The position numbers and the translations under genes are program-made. From Candidatus Eisenbacteria bacterium (lineage in GTDB: Bacteria; Eisenbacteria; RBG-16-71-46; JAFGJU01), in assembly GCA_026388185.1 (NCBI GenBank), contig JAPLKG010000020.1, positions 49,978-113,977 of the forward strand: a stretch of 64,000 nucleotides of DNA, read 5' to 3'. Of the stretch, positions 51,233 to 59,501 are shown piece by piece (the first letter of the stretch is position 1; each line of letters starts with the position of its first letter). The notes below the pieces were generated by a model. The model was not told the DNA's origin. It did no database searches and saw only the letters and a program-made list of their open reading frames with translations.

Positions 51233-52279
51233 ATGAGAAAGTTTCTTGTGAGACGTTGCTGTCGTAAGGCATTGAAAACTACGGTTCTCTCGATAGCTGT
51301 CCTTTCGGTGGCGGTTGCTCTCCTCTGTCCGAGTCTTGCCCTCTCGCAAGCGAGTCTGGGGGGGCAGAGAGTGGGGACCGCTTCGGGAACCTTCCTCAAG
51401 CTACCTACCTCTGCGCGTGGGACGGCTATGGGTGGGGCGTACGTAGCTTTGACGGACGACGCCGCATCTGCCGGATGGAACCCTGCGGGGCTGGCTTCGA
51501 TCACGCAGAAAGGCTTCTCGGTCTCGTACGTCCAGTGGTTTGCAGGCATTGACTACACGTTCGCCACGTATGCCCAACCGTGGCCCTGGTTCAGCGGTTC
51601 AGCGGGCGTCTTCTTCGGCTCTCTCAGCACAATGATGGATGAAACCTCCGAAGACATGCCGTACGGAACCGGGCGAAGATTCGCCTTCAACGACTGGGTC
51701 GCCGGAGTTTCCCTTGCGAGAAGGCTGACGGACAAGCTCCTCGTGGGTGCAAACATCAAGTACTTCAGGGAAGAGCTGGGAACGGACGTGGGCGGTCCCG
51801 TGACCAACACGTGGCTGCTTGACGTGGGGACTAAGTACTACGTGGGACTCAGCACCGTGCGGATGGCCATGCTGCTCAGGGATTTCGGCCCCGAGCTCAA
51901 GCCGTCGGGCACGTTCACCGGCACGTTTGACGGCGCCACGGTCACACAGGACTATGAAGGCTTCACGACTCCGACTACGTTCAAGTTCGGAGTGGCCTTC
52001 GACCCGGTGCAACGAGATCCTCACAAGGTCACGGCCACGCTCGAGATGAACCACTACGCCGACAACGCGGAAACCATCAGGGCGGGTCTTGAGTATACTG
52101 TGGCCGACATCGCGGCCCTGAGAGGTGGCTACGATCTTAACTCGAACGTTATGGGGCTTTCGCTCGGTGCCGGGCTCAAGGTCAAGTTCGCCGGCGTGGG
52201 TGGCACCCTGGACTACTCCTACTCGAAAACCGAATACTTGGGAAACGTGAACATCTTCAGCATGAATCTGTCTTTCTAA
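51233..52279 (+). CDS. PorV/PorQ family outer-membrane protein
   Basis: Beta-barrel of 348 aa. After a signal (LSIAVLSVAVALLCPSLALSQ) comes FLKLPTSARGTAMGGAYVAL and DDAASAGWNPAGLAS, the diagnostic start of the PorV family, which assists type IX secretion. Even beta-strands continue to the C-terminal YLGNVNIFSMNLSF. It follows the TonB receptor after 60 bp. PorV normally shuttles cargo with C-terminal sorting domains; the gene for such a cargo-like protein is two genes downstream. Confidence 0.9.
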   Translation: MRKFLVRRCCRKALKTTVLSIAVLSVAVALLCPSLALSQASLGGQRVGTASGTFLKLPTSARGTAMGGAYVALTDDAASAGWNPAGLASITQKGFSVSYVQWFAGIDYTFATYAQPWPWFSGSAGVFFGSLSTMMDETSEDMPYGTGRRFAFNDWVAGVSLARRLTDKLLVGANIKYFREELGTDVGGPVTNTWLLDVGTKYYVGLSTVRMAMLLRDFGPELKPSGTFTGTFDGATVTQDYEGFTTPTTFKFGVAFDPVQRDPHKVTATLEMNHYADNAETIRAGLEYTVADIAALRGGYDLNSNVMGLSLGAGLKVKFAGVGGTLDYSYSKTEYLGNVNIFSMNLSF

Positions 52280-52295
52280 GAGGAGTCAAGCGAGA

Positions 52296-53276
52296 GTGGG
52301 ACGAAACAAAAGAAATCTGGCCCGTGGAGATCTAGGCCTTGTTCTTGTTCTCCTTGCGGTTCTGCCTTCTCTTCTATTCTTGGGATGCGGTCAAAAGATC
52401 GGCAAGCCCGTGGAGACCCCCGGTGGAGGCGTGTCTATTCCCGACCAGTACGCACTGGCGTACGAGTGGAAGAATTTTCCCGGCACGACGGACATCGTCG
52501 TGACCACGGGTGGATTCGTATACGTTGCACAGGAAAGCACGACCGTGGCCGGATACAAGACGTTCTCGCCTCAGAGGCATCCCCTTATCAGCGATCTGAC
52601 GGGGCTTTTGAGGCCGGTCTACCTTGCCGAAGGCGTCAACGAGGAGATATATGTCGCGGACGTGGGGGACACGTCCGTGAAGAGATTCTCGCGTTCGGGC
52701 GGCGCTCCGATTCAAGTCGTGAGGGACACCGCTTGGACACAGATCGGCGGCATCGCCGTTGACAATCAGGGCTTCCTGTACGTCGCAGATAGACAGAGAG
52801 AGCTCATATGGAAGTACAGACCTTCGGGAGAAAGAGATTCCTCTCTGGTACATCCTATATTGGGCACCCCGGGTCTCCTGACCGAGGGAGGCGAGGGGCT
52901 AGGCTACGTGCGCCGTCCCGGAGGCATGTGTTTTGACGGGCTTTATCTCCAGGTGACCGACACCGGCAAGAATAGGATTCAAAAATTGATCACGGACGAA
53001 TTCGCCTTGAACGTGCTTGTCGTGCTTGGACCTTCACCCTCGGATCCGTTCAGCTCGCCTCTTGATTCTGATGCCGACGCCGACGGGAACGTCTACGTCG
53101 CCGATACCGGAAAGAACCGGGTGCTCCAATACGACAACTCCGGTACTCTTAAGAGGACTGTCACGTGGGACTCGACCGTCGTGATTGGTCCGCCCCCGGC
53201 GGTGGCCGCCAGGGACAAATGGGTCTACGTGGCTGACCCCGAGCATAGCAGAATACTTATCTATGAATTGAGGTAG
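52296..53276 (+). CDS. NHL/SMP-30-like repeat lipoprotein
   Basis: Lipoprotein of 326 aa with signal ending LFLGC (lipobox Cys). The mature part has NHL-like beta-propeller repeats, each with a motif such as YVADVGDTSVKRFSRSG, LYVADRQRELIWKYRP and VYVADTGKNRVLQYD, giving about five or six blades. Propellers of this type bind ligands or act as scaffolds in secreted or surface proteins. The gene is 16 bp after the PorV-type gene and 8 bp before the next. Confidence 0.88.
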   Translation: MGRNKRNLARGDLGLVLVLLAVLPSLLFLGCGQKIGKPVETPGGGVSIPDQYALAYEWKNFPGTTDIVVTTGGFVYVAQESTTVAGYKTFSPQRHPLISDLTGLLRPVYLAEGVNEEIYVADVGDTSVKRFSRSGGAPIQVVRDTAWTQIGGIAVDNQGFLYVADRQRELIWKYRPSGERDSSLVHPILGTPGLLTEGGEGLGYVRRPGGMCFDGLYLQVTDTGKNRIQKLITDEFALNVLVVLGPSPSDPFSSPLDSDADADGNVYVADTGKNRVLQYDNSGTLKRTVTWDSTVVIGPPPAVAARDKWVYVADPEHSRILIYELR

Positions 53277-53284
53277 TAGAGAAC

Positions 53285-55297
53285 ATGGACCGCTGGAAGT
53301 TCAAGCTCATTTCGACCGCGAATCTGACTACCGTTTGCAGGAAATCCGTGCTTACGTCGAGCGTTGTTCTTCTTGCTTTGAGCGTCGCCTTCCTGCTGCA
53401 CGCGGATTGCGCGCTTGCAACCGATGCGCATGACGCTCCCTCCTGGCTTGAGCAGGGCGTGTATCCCACCACGGATCTTTCCGATTCTGTGAGATACGAC
53501 ATCCGCGTCCACGACGCGAGCAGGATAGGAATGACCGTGACGAACTACGGTTTTCTGGGAAACAATTTCATCAACAGAAGCGCCTCGCTTGAATATCCTC
53601 TTGGTTCGACGGTTGATCATCTCATCAGAGCGGGTCTGTGGGTAGGATCGATAGACTCCCAGGGAGACACGCTGGTGACCACGGGCACCGTTGACGGCTA
53701 TTGGAATACCGCCAGCGCGGGCGGGGTCGAGTTTGCTCCCGCGACCCTGGGGATCGAGCAAGTTTCCGCCTTGTCCAACAGCAAGTACTATAGCACCGGG
53801 GCGTATTCGGAGCAGGACTTCATAGCTTTCTACAGTGACTCCTTTACCGCAACCAGCAAGCCGACGAACCACGTGACGCAAGGTCTTCTTGTGAAGCAAA
53901 GAAGCATGGTGTGGAGCTATGAGTTTGCCGACGCTTTTGTGCTCATTAACTTCACGGCGAAAAACATAGGCGAGAGCACGCTGCTTGACATGTACCTCGG
54001 GATGTACGGGGAGCTCGCCACGGGGAAAAAGAGCCAATACCAGACCTGGCCGCCTAGCGGATGGTTTAACAAGAAAGACATAACCTACTACGACACTCTG
54101 AGGATGGTTTCCGAGCATCATTACACGTTCGACAGTGGGAGGGCCACTTCTTGGGGGGCCATAAAACTCCTCGGCGTGAAAGTGAATGGCGATACGCTGG
54201 ATCTTTCGACAAAGACAACTTCATTCAACTGGTGGGGTTGGGACCCGGGTGCGACGGATAAGGACGAGGATGTGGAGCGCTATCTACTCATGAGCAACGG
54301 TCAGATTACCTCGACCGCCGGTTCCGAAGCTCCTGCTTATGACGCAGTTGAGCTGCTCTCGATCGGACCAGTTGCGGCCTTGGGGATCGGAGACTCCCTC
54401 GAGGTGGCGTTCGCCTTTATTGGAGGAGACGATGAGGGGAACCTGATCGCGAATGCGAATTGGGCACAAAAGGCGTACGACTTTAACTTTGTCTTGCCCA
54501 CGCCTCCTCCCTCACCGCTTCTCAAAGTAATCCCCGGCAAGGGCAAACTCACGCTTCACTGGGACGACTCTCCGGAGACAGCTCTTGATCCAGTGACCGG
54601 GGATCAAGATTTCGAGGGATACAGAGTCTATCTGAGTTCAGACAACGAAGATTTCGACACGATAAGACAGGTGGACATCGTCGATACCGCGGGATTCAAT
54701 ACCGGCCTCGAGCAATTGGCGGACCCCACCGAGATTGATGGTACGACCTACAAATACAAGCTGGTCCTCGACGGTCTCAAGGACGGTTTCAGGTACTGGG
54801 CCGCCGTCACTTCCTACGATACGGGCACGCCCGACGTGCCCAGCCTTGAAAGCGGGAAGCCGCAGAACAAAATCCTTGCCATTCCCGGCCCGGAGGAAGC
54901 AGAGGCCAGAGCGAGCAAGGCGCTTGTCTTTCCTAACCCCTACAGGGTGCGCGCAACGTGGGACGGCGAGTTCTTGCGAGACAGATACCTTTGGTTCACC
55001 AACCTTCCCAGGAAGGCCGTCATAAGAATCTACTCGCTTGCGGGCGACCTCATTGACGAAATAACCTTCGACGGTGACACCTACAAGGCCGAGGGCGCCA
55101 GGGGCGTTTACAACCCCGGCTCTGACCCGGAAGGCAGAGGTGCCCCGCTTCTATCCGGCTCCATGTATGCGTGGGACGTTATCTCAAAGAGAGATCAAGC
55201 CGTGGCCACGGGGCTTTACATCTTCGTTATCGAAGATAAGACTTCAGGCCCGACGCACGGCAAGACGGAGACAGGGAAGTTCCTCATTATAAAGTGA
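53285..55297 (+). CDS. Large secreted protein with FN3 and sorting-type C-terminus
   Basis: Protein of 670 aa with an N-terminal hydrophobic signal (SVVLLALSVAFLLHADCALA, about residues 25-45). A fibronectin type III-like region lies near 410-520 (LTLHWDDSPETALDP, GFRYWAAVTSYDTG). The C-terminal ~115 residues start VFPNPYRV, contain IRIYSLAGDLIDEI and end TGKFLIIK; this resembles a FlgD-Ig/type IX-like sorting domain with a distinctive wide insertion. The long middle portion is not recognised. It lies within the operon with PorV-like and TonB genes, so it is probably cargo of that machinery. Confidence 0.85.
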   Translation: MDRWKFKLISTANLTTVCRKSVLTSSVVLLALSVAFLLHADCALATDAHDAPSWLEQGVYPTTDLSDSVRYDIRVHDASRIGMTVTNYGFLGNNFINRSASLEYPLGSTVDHLIRAGLWVGSIDSQGDTLVTTGTVDGYWNTASAGGVEFAPATLGIEQVSALSNSKYYSTGAYSEQDFIAFYSDSFTATSKPTNHVTQGLLVKQRSMVWSYEFADAFVLINFTAKNIGESTLLDMYLGMYGELATGKKSQYQTWPPSGWFNKKDITYYDTLRMVSEHHYTFDSGRATSWGAIKLLGVKVNGDTLDLSTKTTSFNWWGWDPGATDKDEDVERYLLMSNGQITSTAGSEAPAYDAVELLSIGPVAALGIGDSLEVAFAFIGGDDEGNLIANANWAQKAYDFNFVLPTPPPSPLLKVIPGKGKLTLHWDDSPETALDPVTGDQDFEGYRVYLSSDNEDFDTIRQVDIVDTAGFNTGLEQLADPTEIDGTTYKYKLVLDGLKDGFRYWAAVTSYDTGTPDVPSLESGKPQNKILAIPGPEEAEARASKALVFPNPYRVRATWDGEFLRDRYLWFTNLPRKAVIRIYSLAGDLIDEITFDGDTYKAEGARGVYNPGSDPEGRGAPLLSGSMYAWDVISKRDQAVATGLYIFVIEDKTSGPTHGKTETGKFLIIK

Positions 55298-55338
55298 GAG
55301 CAGGAAGCTGAAAGGCTCCACGGAACAGGAATGAGATT

Positions 55339-56769
55339 ATGTTGACACGGTCGCCGCAACACAAAGTGACGCAAAAGAGAATGCTGCTGGTTCTGGTGGC
55401 GGCAAGCATGCTTGCCCTGGCTCTCGTCTCAGGGTGCGAGAAAGATCTCGGGAAAATGCATGCCAATCGCCTGCCCGAGACGGGCCTCTTTCTTGAAGGT
55501 CCTCTTGACACCGTCCAATATGCAGTGAAGCTTTTCTGGTGGGGTCGGGACAGCGACGGAAACGTCATAGGATTCTATTACCGGTGGACGTGTACGGATC
55601 CTGCGTCCTTGCCCGACACCAACTGGGTGTTTACCACCGCGAACAGCGGGGAATTCATTCTCCCGGTTCCCAGTGGCTATGCCGTGCAGACCTTCTGGGT
55701 GAAGGCCGTTGACAACGCCGGGGAAGAGGATCCGACGCCCGCAACGCTGGATTTTCCGCTACGGAACGAAATGCCTTCGGTTACGTTCAACCTCGGTTCG
55801 CTGCCCGATACGACTCTGCCTGCGGCGACGTTCGCGTGGACGGGAACCGATCCTGATGGGGACAATACCATCGCTTACTACGTGTTGTGGCTGACCGGAA
55901 AAGAAGACTCTCCGGTCATCGTCGCGGGTTCGGACACGACTCTTGGACCCGACTACATCGACAGCTACGGCAACAAAACTCTGAACGTGAGAGCAGTCGA
56001 CGAGGCACAGGGCGCAAGCCCGACGATTTCGCACACGTGGAATGTGATAGCACCGGTTGGAGACGTTCTTCTTGTGGACGATGTGCCCTCGACCGTCGCG
56101 GGTGCGCCGGCTACCGACGCATTTTACCGCAGCCTGCTCGATTCTCTTGAGGGTAGCGGTCAATACACGGTTTTCGACCTGGGAAATGCAAGCAGGGTCA
56201 AATCGGCACGAGAAGTGAGTTACGTTCTGCCGCTATTCAAGGAAGTTACGTGGTACGGTGACACTCGTAGTTCCGCTTCGAGTGCACTGACGATGGGAGA
56301 GACCGGCATCTCTGAGTTTCTTGATGGGGGCGGCAAGATATACCTGGAAGGAGTTGCCCTTCTTGGAACCGGAGGCAGCCTGTCTTATTCGTTCGCGGCC
56401 CAATATCTCGGCATAGACAGTCTGCGCACAAGATACATCTCTCAGAGCATCCCTAAGTCCACCAACTTCGACTTTACCAATGGGTGGGTAATACGGGGCA
56501 ACAGCTCGTTGGGGTTGGACTCGCTGAAAGTAGTGGGAATTTACTCCGGATGCGAGATCATGCATCCCAGCGCCCAGGCAGAGCCGTTATACTATTTGCC
56601 GTCCGGCACGGTCACCGGACAAACTGGGGACTGCTACGTCGGGACGCTGTTGCGTGGGGGAGGCTTCAGCTCGGTATGCCTTACCTTCCCCGTTAGAAGG
56701 TGCAGCGGATTTGGCAACGCGCGGCAGGAAGTGGCGAAGCTGCTGACCCTGCTGGGCGTGGGCCAATAG
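55339..56769 (+). CDS. Lipoprotein with Ig/FN3-like domains and amidotransferase-like C-terminal region
   Basis: Lipoprotein of 476 aa with signal ending LVSGC (Cys about residue 33). Two beta-sandwich Ig/FN3-like regions follow (about 50-130 and 145-240, such as LFWWGRDSDGNVIGFYYRW and FAWTGTDPDGDNTIAYY, which share the WxxxDxDGxxxxYY pattern). The C-terminal part begins DVLLVDDVPST and resembles a Rossmann/amidotransferase-like domain (EFLDGGGKIYLEGVALL) often found in large surface proteins of candidate phyla. Function unknown. The gene ends the operon just before a hairpin. Confidence 0.8.
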   Translation: MLTRSPQHKVTQKRMLLVLVAASMLALALVSGCEKDLGKMHANRLPETGLFLEGPLDTVQYAVKLFWWGRDSDGNVIGFYYRWTCTDPASLPDTNWVFTTANSGEFILPVPSGYAVQTFWVKAVDNAGEEDPTPATLDFPLRNEMPSVTFNLGSLPDTTLPAATFAWTGTDPDGDNTIAYYVLWLTGKEDSPVIVAGSDTTLGPDYIDSYGNKTLNVRAVDEAQGASPTISHTWNVIAPVGDVLLVDDVPSTVAGAPATDAFYRSLLDSLEGSGQYTVFDLGNASRVKSAREVSYVLPLFKEVTWYGDTRSSASSALTMGETGISEFLDGGGKIYLEGVALLGTGGSLSYSFAAQYLGIDSLRTRYISQSIPKSTNFDFTNGWVIRGNSSLGLDSLKVVGIYSGCEIMHPSAQAEPLYYLPSGTVTGQTGDCYVGTLLRGGGFSSVCLTFPVRRCSGFGNARQEVAKLLTLLGVGQ

Positions 56770-56781
56770 CCGATAAGATTC

Positions 56782-56824
56782 GGCCCGGGTCGACAACGCA
56801 ATTGCGAAGCCTACCCGGGCCTTT
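56782..56824 (+). terminator. Terminator after the surface operon
   Basis: GGCCCGGGT (56782-56790) pairs with ACCCGGGCC (56813-56821), with CGCAATTGCG in the loop and TTTG after the stem. It lies 13 bp past the stop of the last operon gene. Confidence 0.6.
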
Positions 56825-56856
56825 GTCTGTCGCGTTCCTCCAGACTAACGTCCTCT

Positions 56857-57270
56857 CTATCGCCTCTTGCTTTTCTTCTTCGTGTCGCCTTTCTTGAATC
56901 TGCTGGGAGTCATACCGACGTATCTTCTGAAGGCGTTGTAGAATGTTGACTGGCATCCGAAGCCGAGCTTGGGATACAGCTCTCTTACGAGAGACGGGGC
57001 GCCGCCCTTCAGCATTGTCTTCGCCTTCTCGACCTTGGCCCTGTTCACATACTCCCAGATCTTCACGCCCGTCTCGCGCGAGAACGTGCGTGAGAGATGT
57101 TCTCGACTCACCCCGAGTGCATTGCTTATGTCACTCGACGTCTCGATCGACAGCAGGTTCTTCTCTATGTAACCTGCCGCCTTTTTGACAACGGGTGAGA
57201 GCTGAGACGAGAATCGGACTCCTGGCACTACGCTTCTTGCCGTGTTCATGAATTTCTGCCGCTTCTTCAT
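56857..57270 (-). CDS. AraC-family transcriptional regulator (single-domain)
   Basis: DNA-binding protein of 137 aa consisting almost only of the AraC/XylS double helix-turn-helix domain. The first HTH reads ISNALGVSREHLSRTFSR, the linker YVNRAKVEKAKTML and the second HTH ends FYNAFRRYVGMTPSRFK, the family signature GMTPxxFR. There is no ligand-binding domain, so activity is set by amount or by a partner. A basic Lys/Arg tail ends the protein. It is convergent with the surface operon and divergent from the ApgM operon; either could be its target. Confidence 0.9.
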   Translation of the reverse strand: MKKRQKFMNTARSVVPGVRFSSQLSPVVKKAAGYIEKNLLSIETSSDISNALGVSREHLSRTFSRETGVKIWEYVNRAKVEKAKTMLKGGAPSLVRELYPKLGFGCQSTFYNAFRRYVGMTPSRFKKGDTKKKSKRR

Positions 57271-57442
57271 GTTGAAACGTCCTCCATGTTTGGGGTAAAA
57301 GACCTACGTAACACCACGGCTAAACTAACAACCCAAAACCTCTTTGTCGAATTCAAGAACGATCCAGTGACGGAACACATCCGATCCGTAAGTCCTGTGG
57401 CGTTAGTTTTGAGAGAGCAGCGCGCCTAACTGCTCCAACCAC

Positions 57443-57470
57443 AGACTACATTATTCCAGTTCTATGTCAA
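57443..57470 (-). promoter_or_regulatory. Possible promoter of the AraC-type gene
   Basis: On the minus strand TTGACA (57465-57470) and TAGTCT (57443-57448) are 16 bp apart, 6/6 and 3/6 matches, about 173 bp before the start codon. Confidence 0.4.
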
Positions 57471-57577
57471 ACAAAAAGATACAAAAATGATGTAGCTTAG
57501 TGATATTTTTGGTCGCAATCAGGTGATTTCTCCCTATGTGACCCCTTTTCCTTGGCGTTTTCTGGCTGAGACTTTTC

Positions 57578-57606
57578 TTGCCATAGCCTTTGGCGTAGGC
57601 TAAATT
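57578..57606 (+). promoter_or_regulatory. Probable promoter of the ApgM operon
   Basis: TTGCCA (57578-57583) and TAAATT (57601-57606) are separated by 17 bp, 5/6 and 4/6 matches, about 88 bp before the ATG of the phosphoglycerate mutase gene. Confidence 0.5.
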
Positions 57607-57693
57607 AGTACAGGTTCGGAAGGAACCTCGCGCCGGATAGGCGGGCCGTCCCGAGAGGATTTGGAACAATGGAACGATCGGCCGGAGGGTTTA

Positions 57694-58905
57694 ATGTCCC
57701 TGGTGAGATTGCCTGACGATGTCGTGATTACCGGAAACAGCAAGATCTTTCTTCTTGTGCTCGATGGAGTTGGCGGCATTCAGCACCCGCGCTTCAAGAA
57801 GACCGAACTTCAAGCCGCCCGCAAACCCAATCTTGACGCGCTCGCCTCTGAGTCTGTGTGTGGAGTGCTTGACGCCGTCATGCCCGGCATTACGCCCGGG
57901 AGCGGTCCGTCACACATGGCGCTGTTCGGCTACGATCCGCTCGAGCACAACATAGGCAGGGGAATCCTCTCCGCGTTGGGAGTGGATTTTCACCTCACAG
58001 GGAGAGACCTTGCCGCCAGGGCCAATTTCGCCACGGTCGACGAGAAGGGCAACGTCGTGGACAGAAGAGCCGGCAGGATATCGTCCGAAGTAAACGGCAG
58101 GCTCTGCGAGAAACTAGCCCGCTCCGTCAAGCTTCCGCACGACGTGAAGCTCTTCATCCAGACGGAGAGCGAGCACCGAGCCGTGGTCGTATTCAGAGGG
58201 GAGGGTCTCACCGGAGACGTATCGGACACCGACCCGCAGAGGTTGGGAGTCCCTGCCCTGGAGCCGGCGGCGCTCAGCCCCGAGGCGTCGAGAAGCTCTG
58301 AGATCGTGCGCTCCTTCCTAAAACAGGCGAGTGAAATCCTCGAGAGTGAGCATCCGGCCAACGCGATACTCCTCAGAGGGTTTGCGACGAAGAAGCCGTT
58401 CAAGTCTTTTCGCGATCGGTTCAAGATCGAGGCCGCCGCCGTGGCGAAATATCCGATGTACAGAGGCCTGGCGCGGCTCATAGGAATGGAGGTGCTCCCC
58501 GCGTGCGACGACATGGATGCCGAAATAGGTCTTGTCGAGCGGGAATTCCAGAAGTTCGACTTCTTTTACATTCACGTCAAGAAGACGGACAGCTACGGAG
58601 AAGACGGTAATTTCGAAGACAAGGTGAAGACCATAGAGCTGGTTGACTCAAAGATACCCTCGCTTCTTGCTCTTTCCCCCGACGTAGTCGTCGTGACTGC
58701 GGATCACTCAACTCCTTCTGCCATGAAAGCGCACAGCTGGCATCCGGTGCCAGTGCTTCTCTGGGCAAAGACGTGCAGGGTGGATGACGTTGTTCATTTT
58801 GACGAGATAAGCTGCGCGAAGGGTGGAATCGGCAGGATGCGGATGGTTCATTTGATGAGCCTCATACTTGCACACGCGGGAAGGCTCACCAAGTACGGAG
58901 CGTGA
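57694..58905 (+). CDS. apgM: ApgM-type 2,3-bisphosphoglycerate-independent phosphoglycerate mutase
   Basis: Glycolytic/gluconeogenic enzyme interconverting 3- and 2-phosphoglycerate in the archaeal-type (ApgM) alkaline-phosphatase superfamily. The 403-aa protein starts at ATG 57694 after GGAGGG; a TTG further up is in frame but less likely. The motifs LVLDGVGG (metal), GITPGSGPSHMALFGYD with the catalytic Ser, NFATVDEKGNVVDRRAG and VTADHSTPSAMKAH (metal) are present. The protein is complete. The next gene overlaps or abuts its stop. Confidence 0.94.
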   Translation: MSLVRLPDDVVITGNSKIFLLVLDGVGGIQHPRFKKTELQAARKPNLDALASESVCGVLDAVMPGITPGSGPSHMALFGYDPLEHNIGRGILSALGVDFHLTGRDLAARANFATVDEKGNVVDRRAGRISSEVNGRLCEKLARSVKLPHDVKLFIQTESEHRAVVVFRGEGLTGDVSDTDPQRLGVPALEPAALSPEASRSSEIVRSFLKQASEILESEHPANAILLRGFATKKPFKSFRDRFKIEAAAVAKYPMYRGLARLIGMEVLPACDDMDAEIGLVEREFQKFDFFYIHVKKTDSYGEDGNFEDKVKTIELVDSKIPSLLALSPDVVVVTADHSTPSAMKAHSWHPVPVLLWAKTCRVDDVVHFDEISCAKGGIGRMRMVHLMSLILAHAGRLTKYGA

Positions 58906-58919
58906 AAGGAGAGCTTACT

Positions 58920-59501
58920 TTGCCAGACGAAAAGAGTATCGAAGCGGCAATCGAGCGATGGCGCCGGGCGGCGGAGGACAATCCCTTCGATCCGCGCGCT
59001 CACTACGGCCTGGGAGTGGCGTACGGGCAGAGACGCATGTACCTTGAGGCCATAGCGGAACTCAGAACGGCCTCGGAACTTGCCCCCGACGATTGCGACA
59101 TCAGGTTGGGGCTGGGTCTCATGTACAGCCAGGCAGGCTTTCCGGAGGAGGCAATAGAGCAATTGAACGTCGCAGTCTCTCTGGTGCCTGGCGACGCCGA
59201 TGTTCACGCAAGTCTCGGTCACATCTTCATCCAGGCCGGCCGTTTTGACGAAGCCATCGCGGAATTGAAGCAGGCGGCCGCGGCGAGACCGGACGATCGA
59301 GAGATCTACTACACGCTGGGAGATGCTTACTGTTACAAGGGAATGTACGACGAGGCGGCGGCCGAATATCGAAAGGCGATGCGGGAATTGCAGCTTGAGT
59401 CCTTCAGGCAGCAAACCGGCACCCAGAAACAAAGCAGAGAAAAAGTGAAAGCCAGGTTGGAAAAACCATCCAAGGAGGATGAGGAAAGGAGGAACGATTA
59501 A
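58920..59501 (+). CDS. TPR-repeat protein
   Basis: Soluble protein of 193 aa from TTG 58920, preceded by AAAGGAG with 8-bp spacing; a GTG at 58902 would overlap the previous stop. At least four TPR units are visible, for example PFDPRAHYGLGVAYGQRRMY, CDIRLGLGLMYSQAGFPEEA, DVHASLGHIFIQAGRFDEA and IYYTLGDAYCYKGMYDEA. A charged C-terminal tail follows. TPRs mediate protein contacts. Its stop overlaps the sppA start (TAATG), so it may serve that peptidase. Confidence 0.9.
   Translation: MPDEKSIEAAIERWRRAAEDNPFDPRAHYGLGVAYGQRRMYLEAIAELRTASELAPDDCDIRLGLGLMYSQAGFPEEAIEQLNVAVSLVPGDADVHASLGHIFIQAGRFDEAIAELKQAAAARPDDREIYYTLGDAYCYKGMYDEAAAEYRKAMRELQLESFRQQTGTQKQSREKVKARLEKPSKEDEERRND

Larger units (their letters stand above)
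57271..57693. other. Intergenic region, two promoters, no gene
   Basis: This 423-bp AT-rich region separates the AraC-type regulator (-) and the ApgM operon (+). It contains a candidate promoter for each (57443-57470 minus, 57578-57606 plus). No riboswitch or conserved small gene was recognised. Confidence 0.55.
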
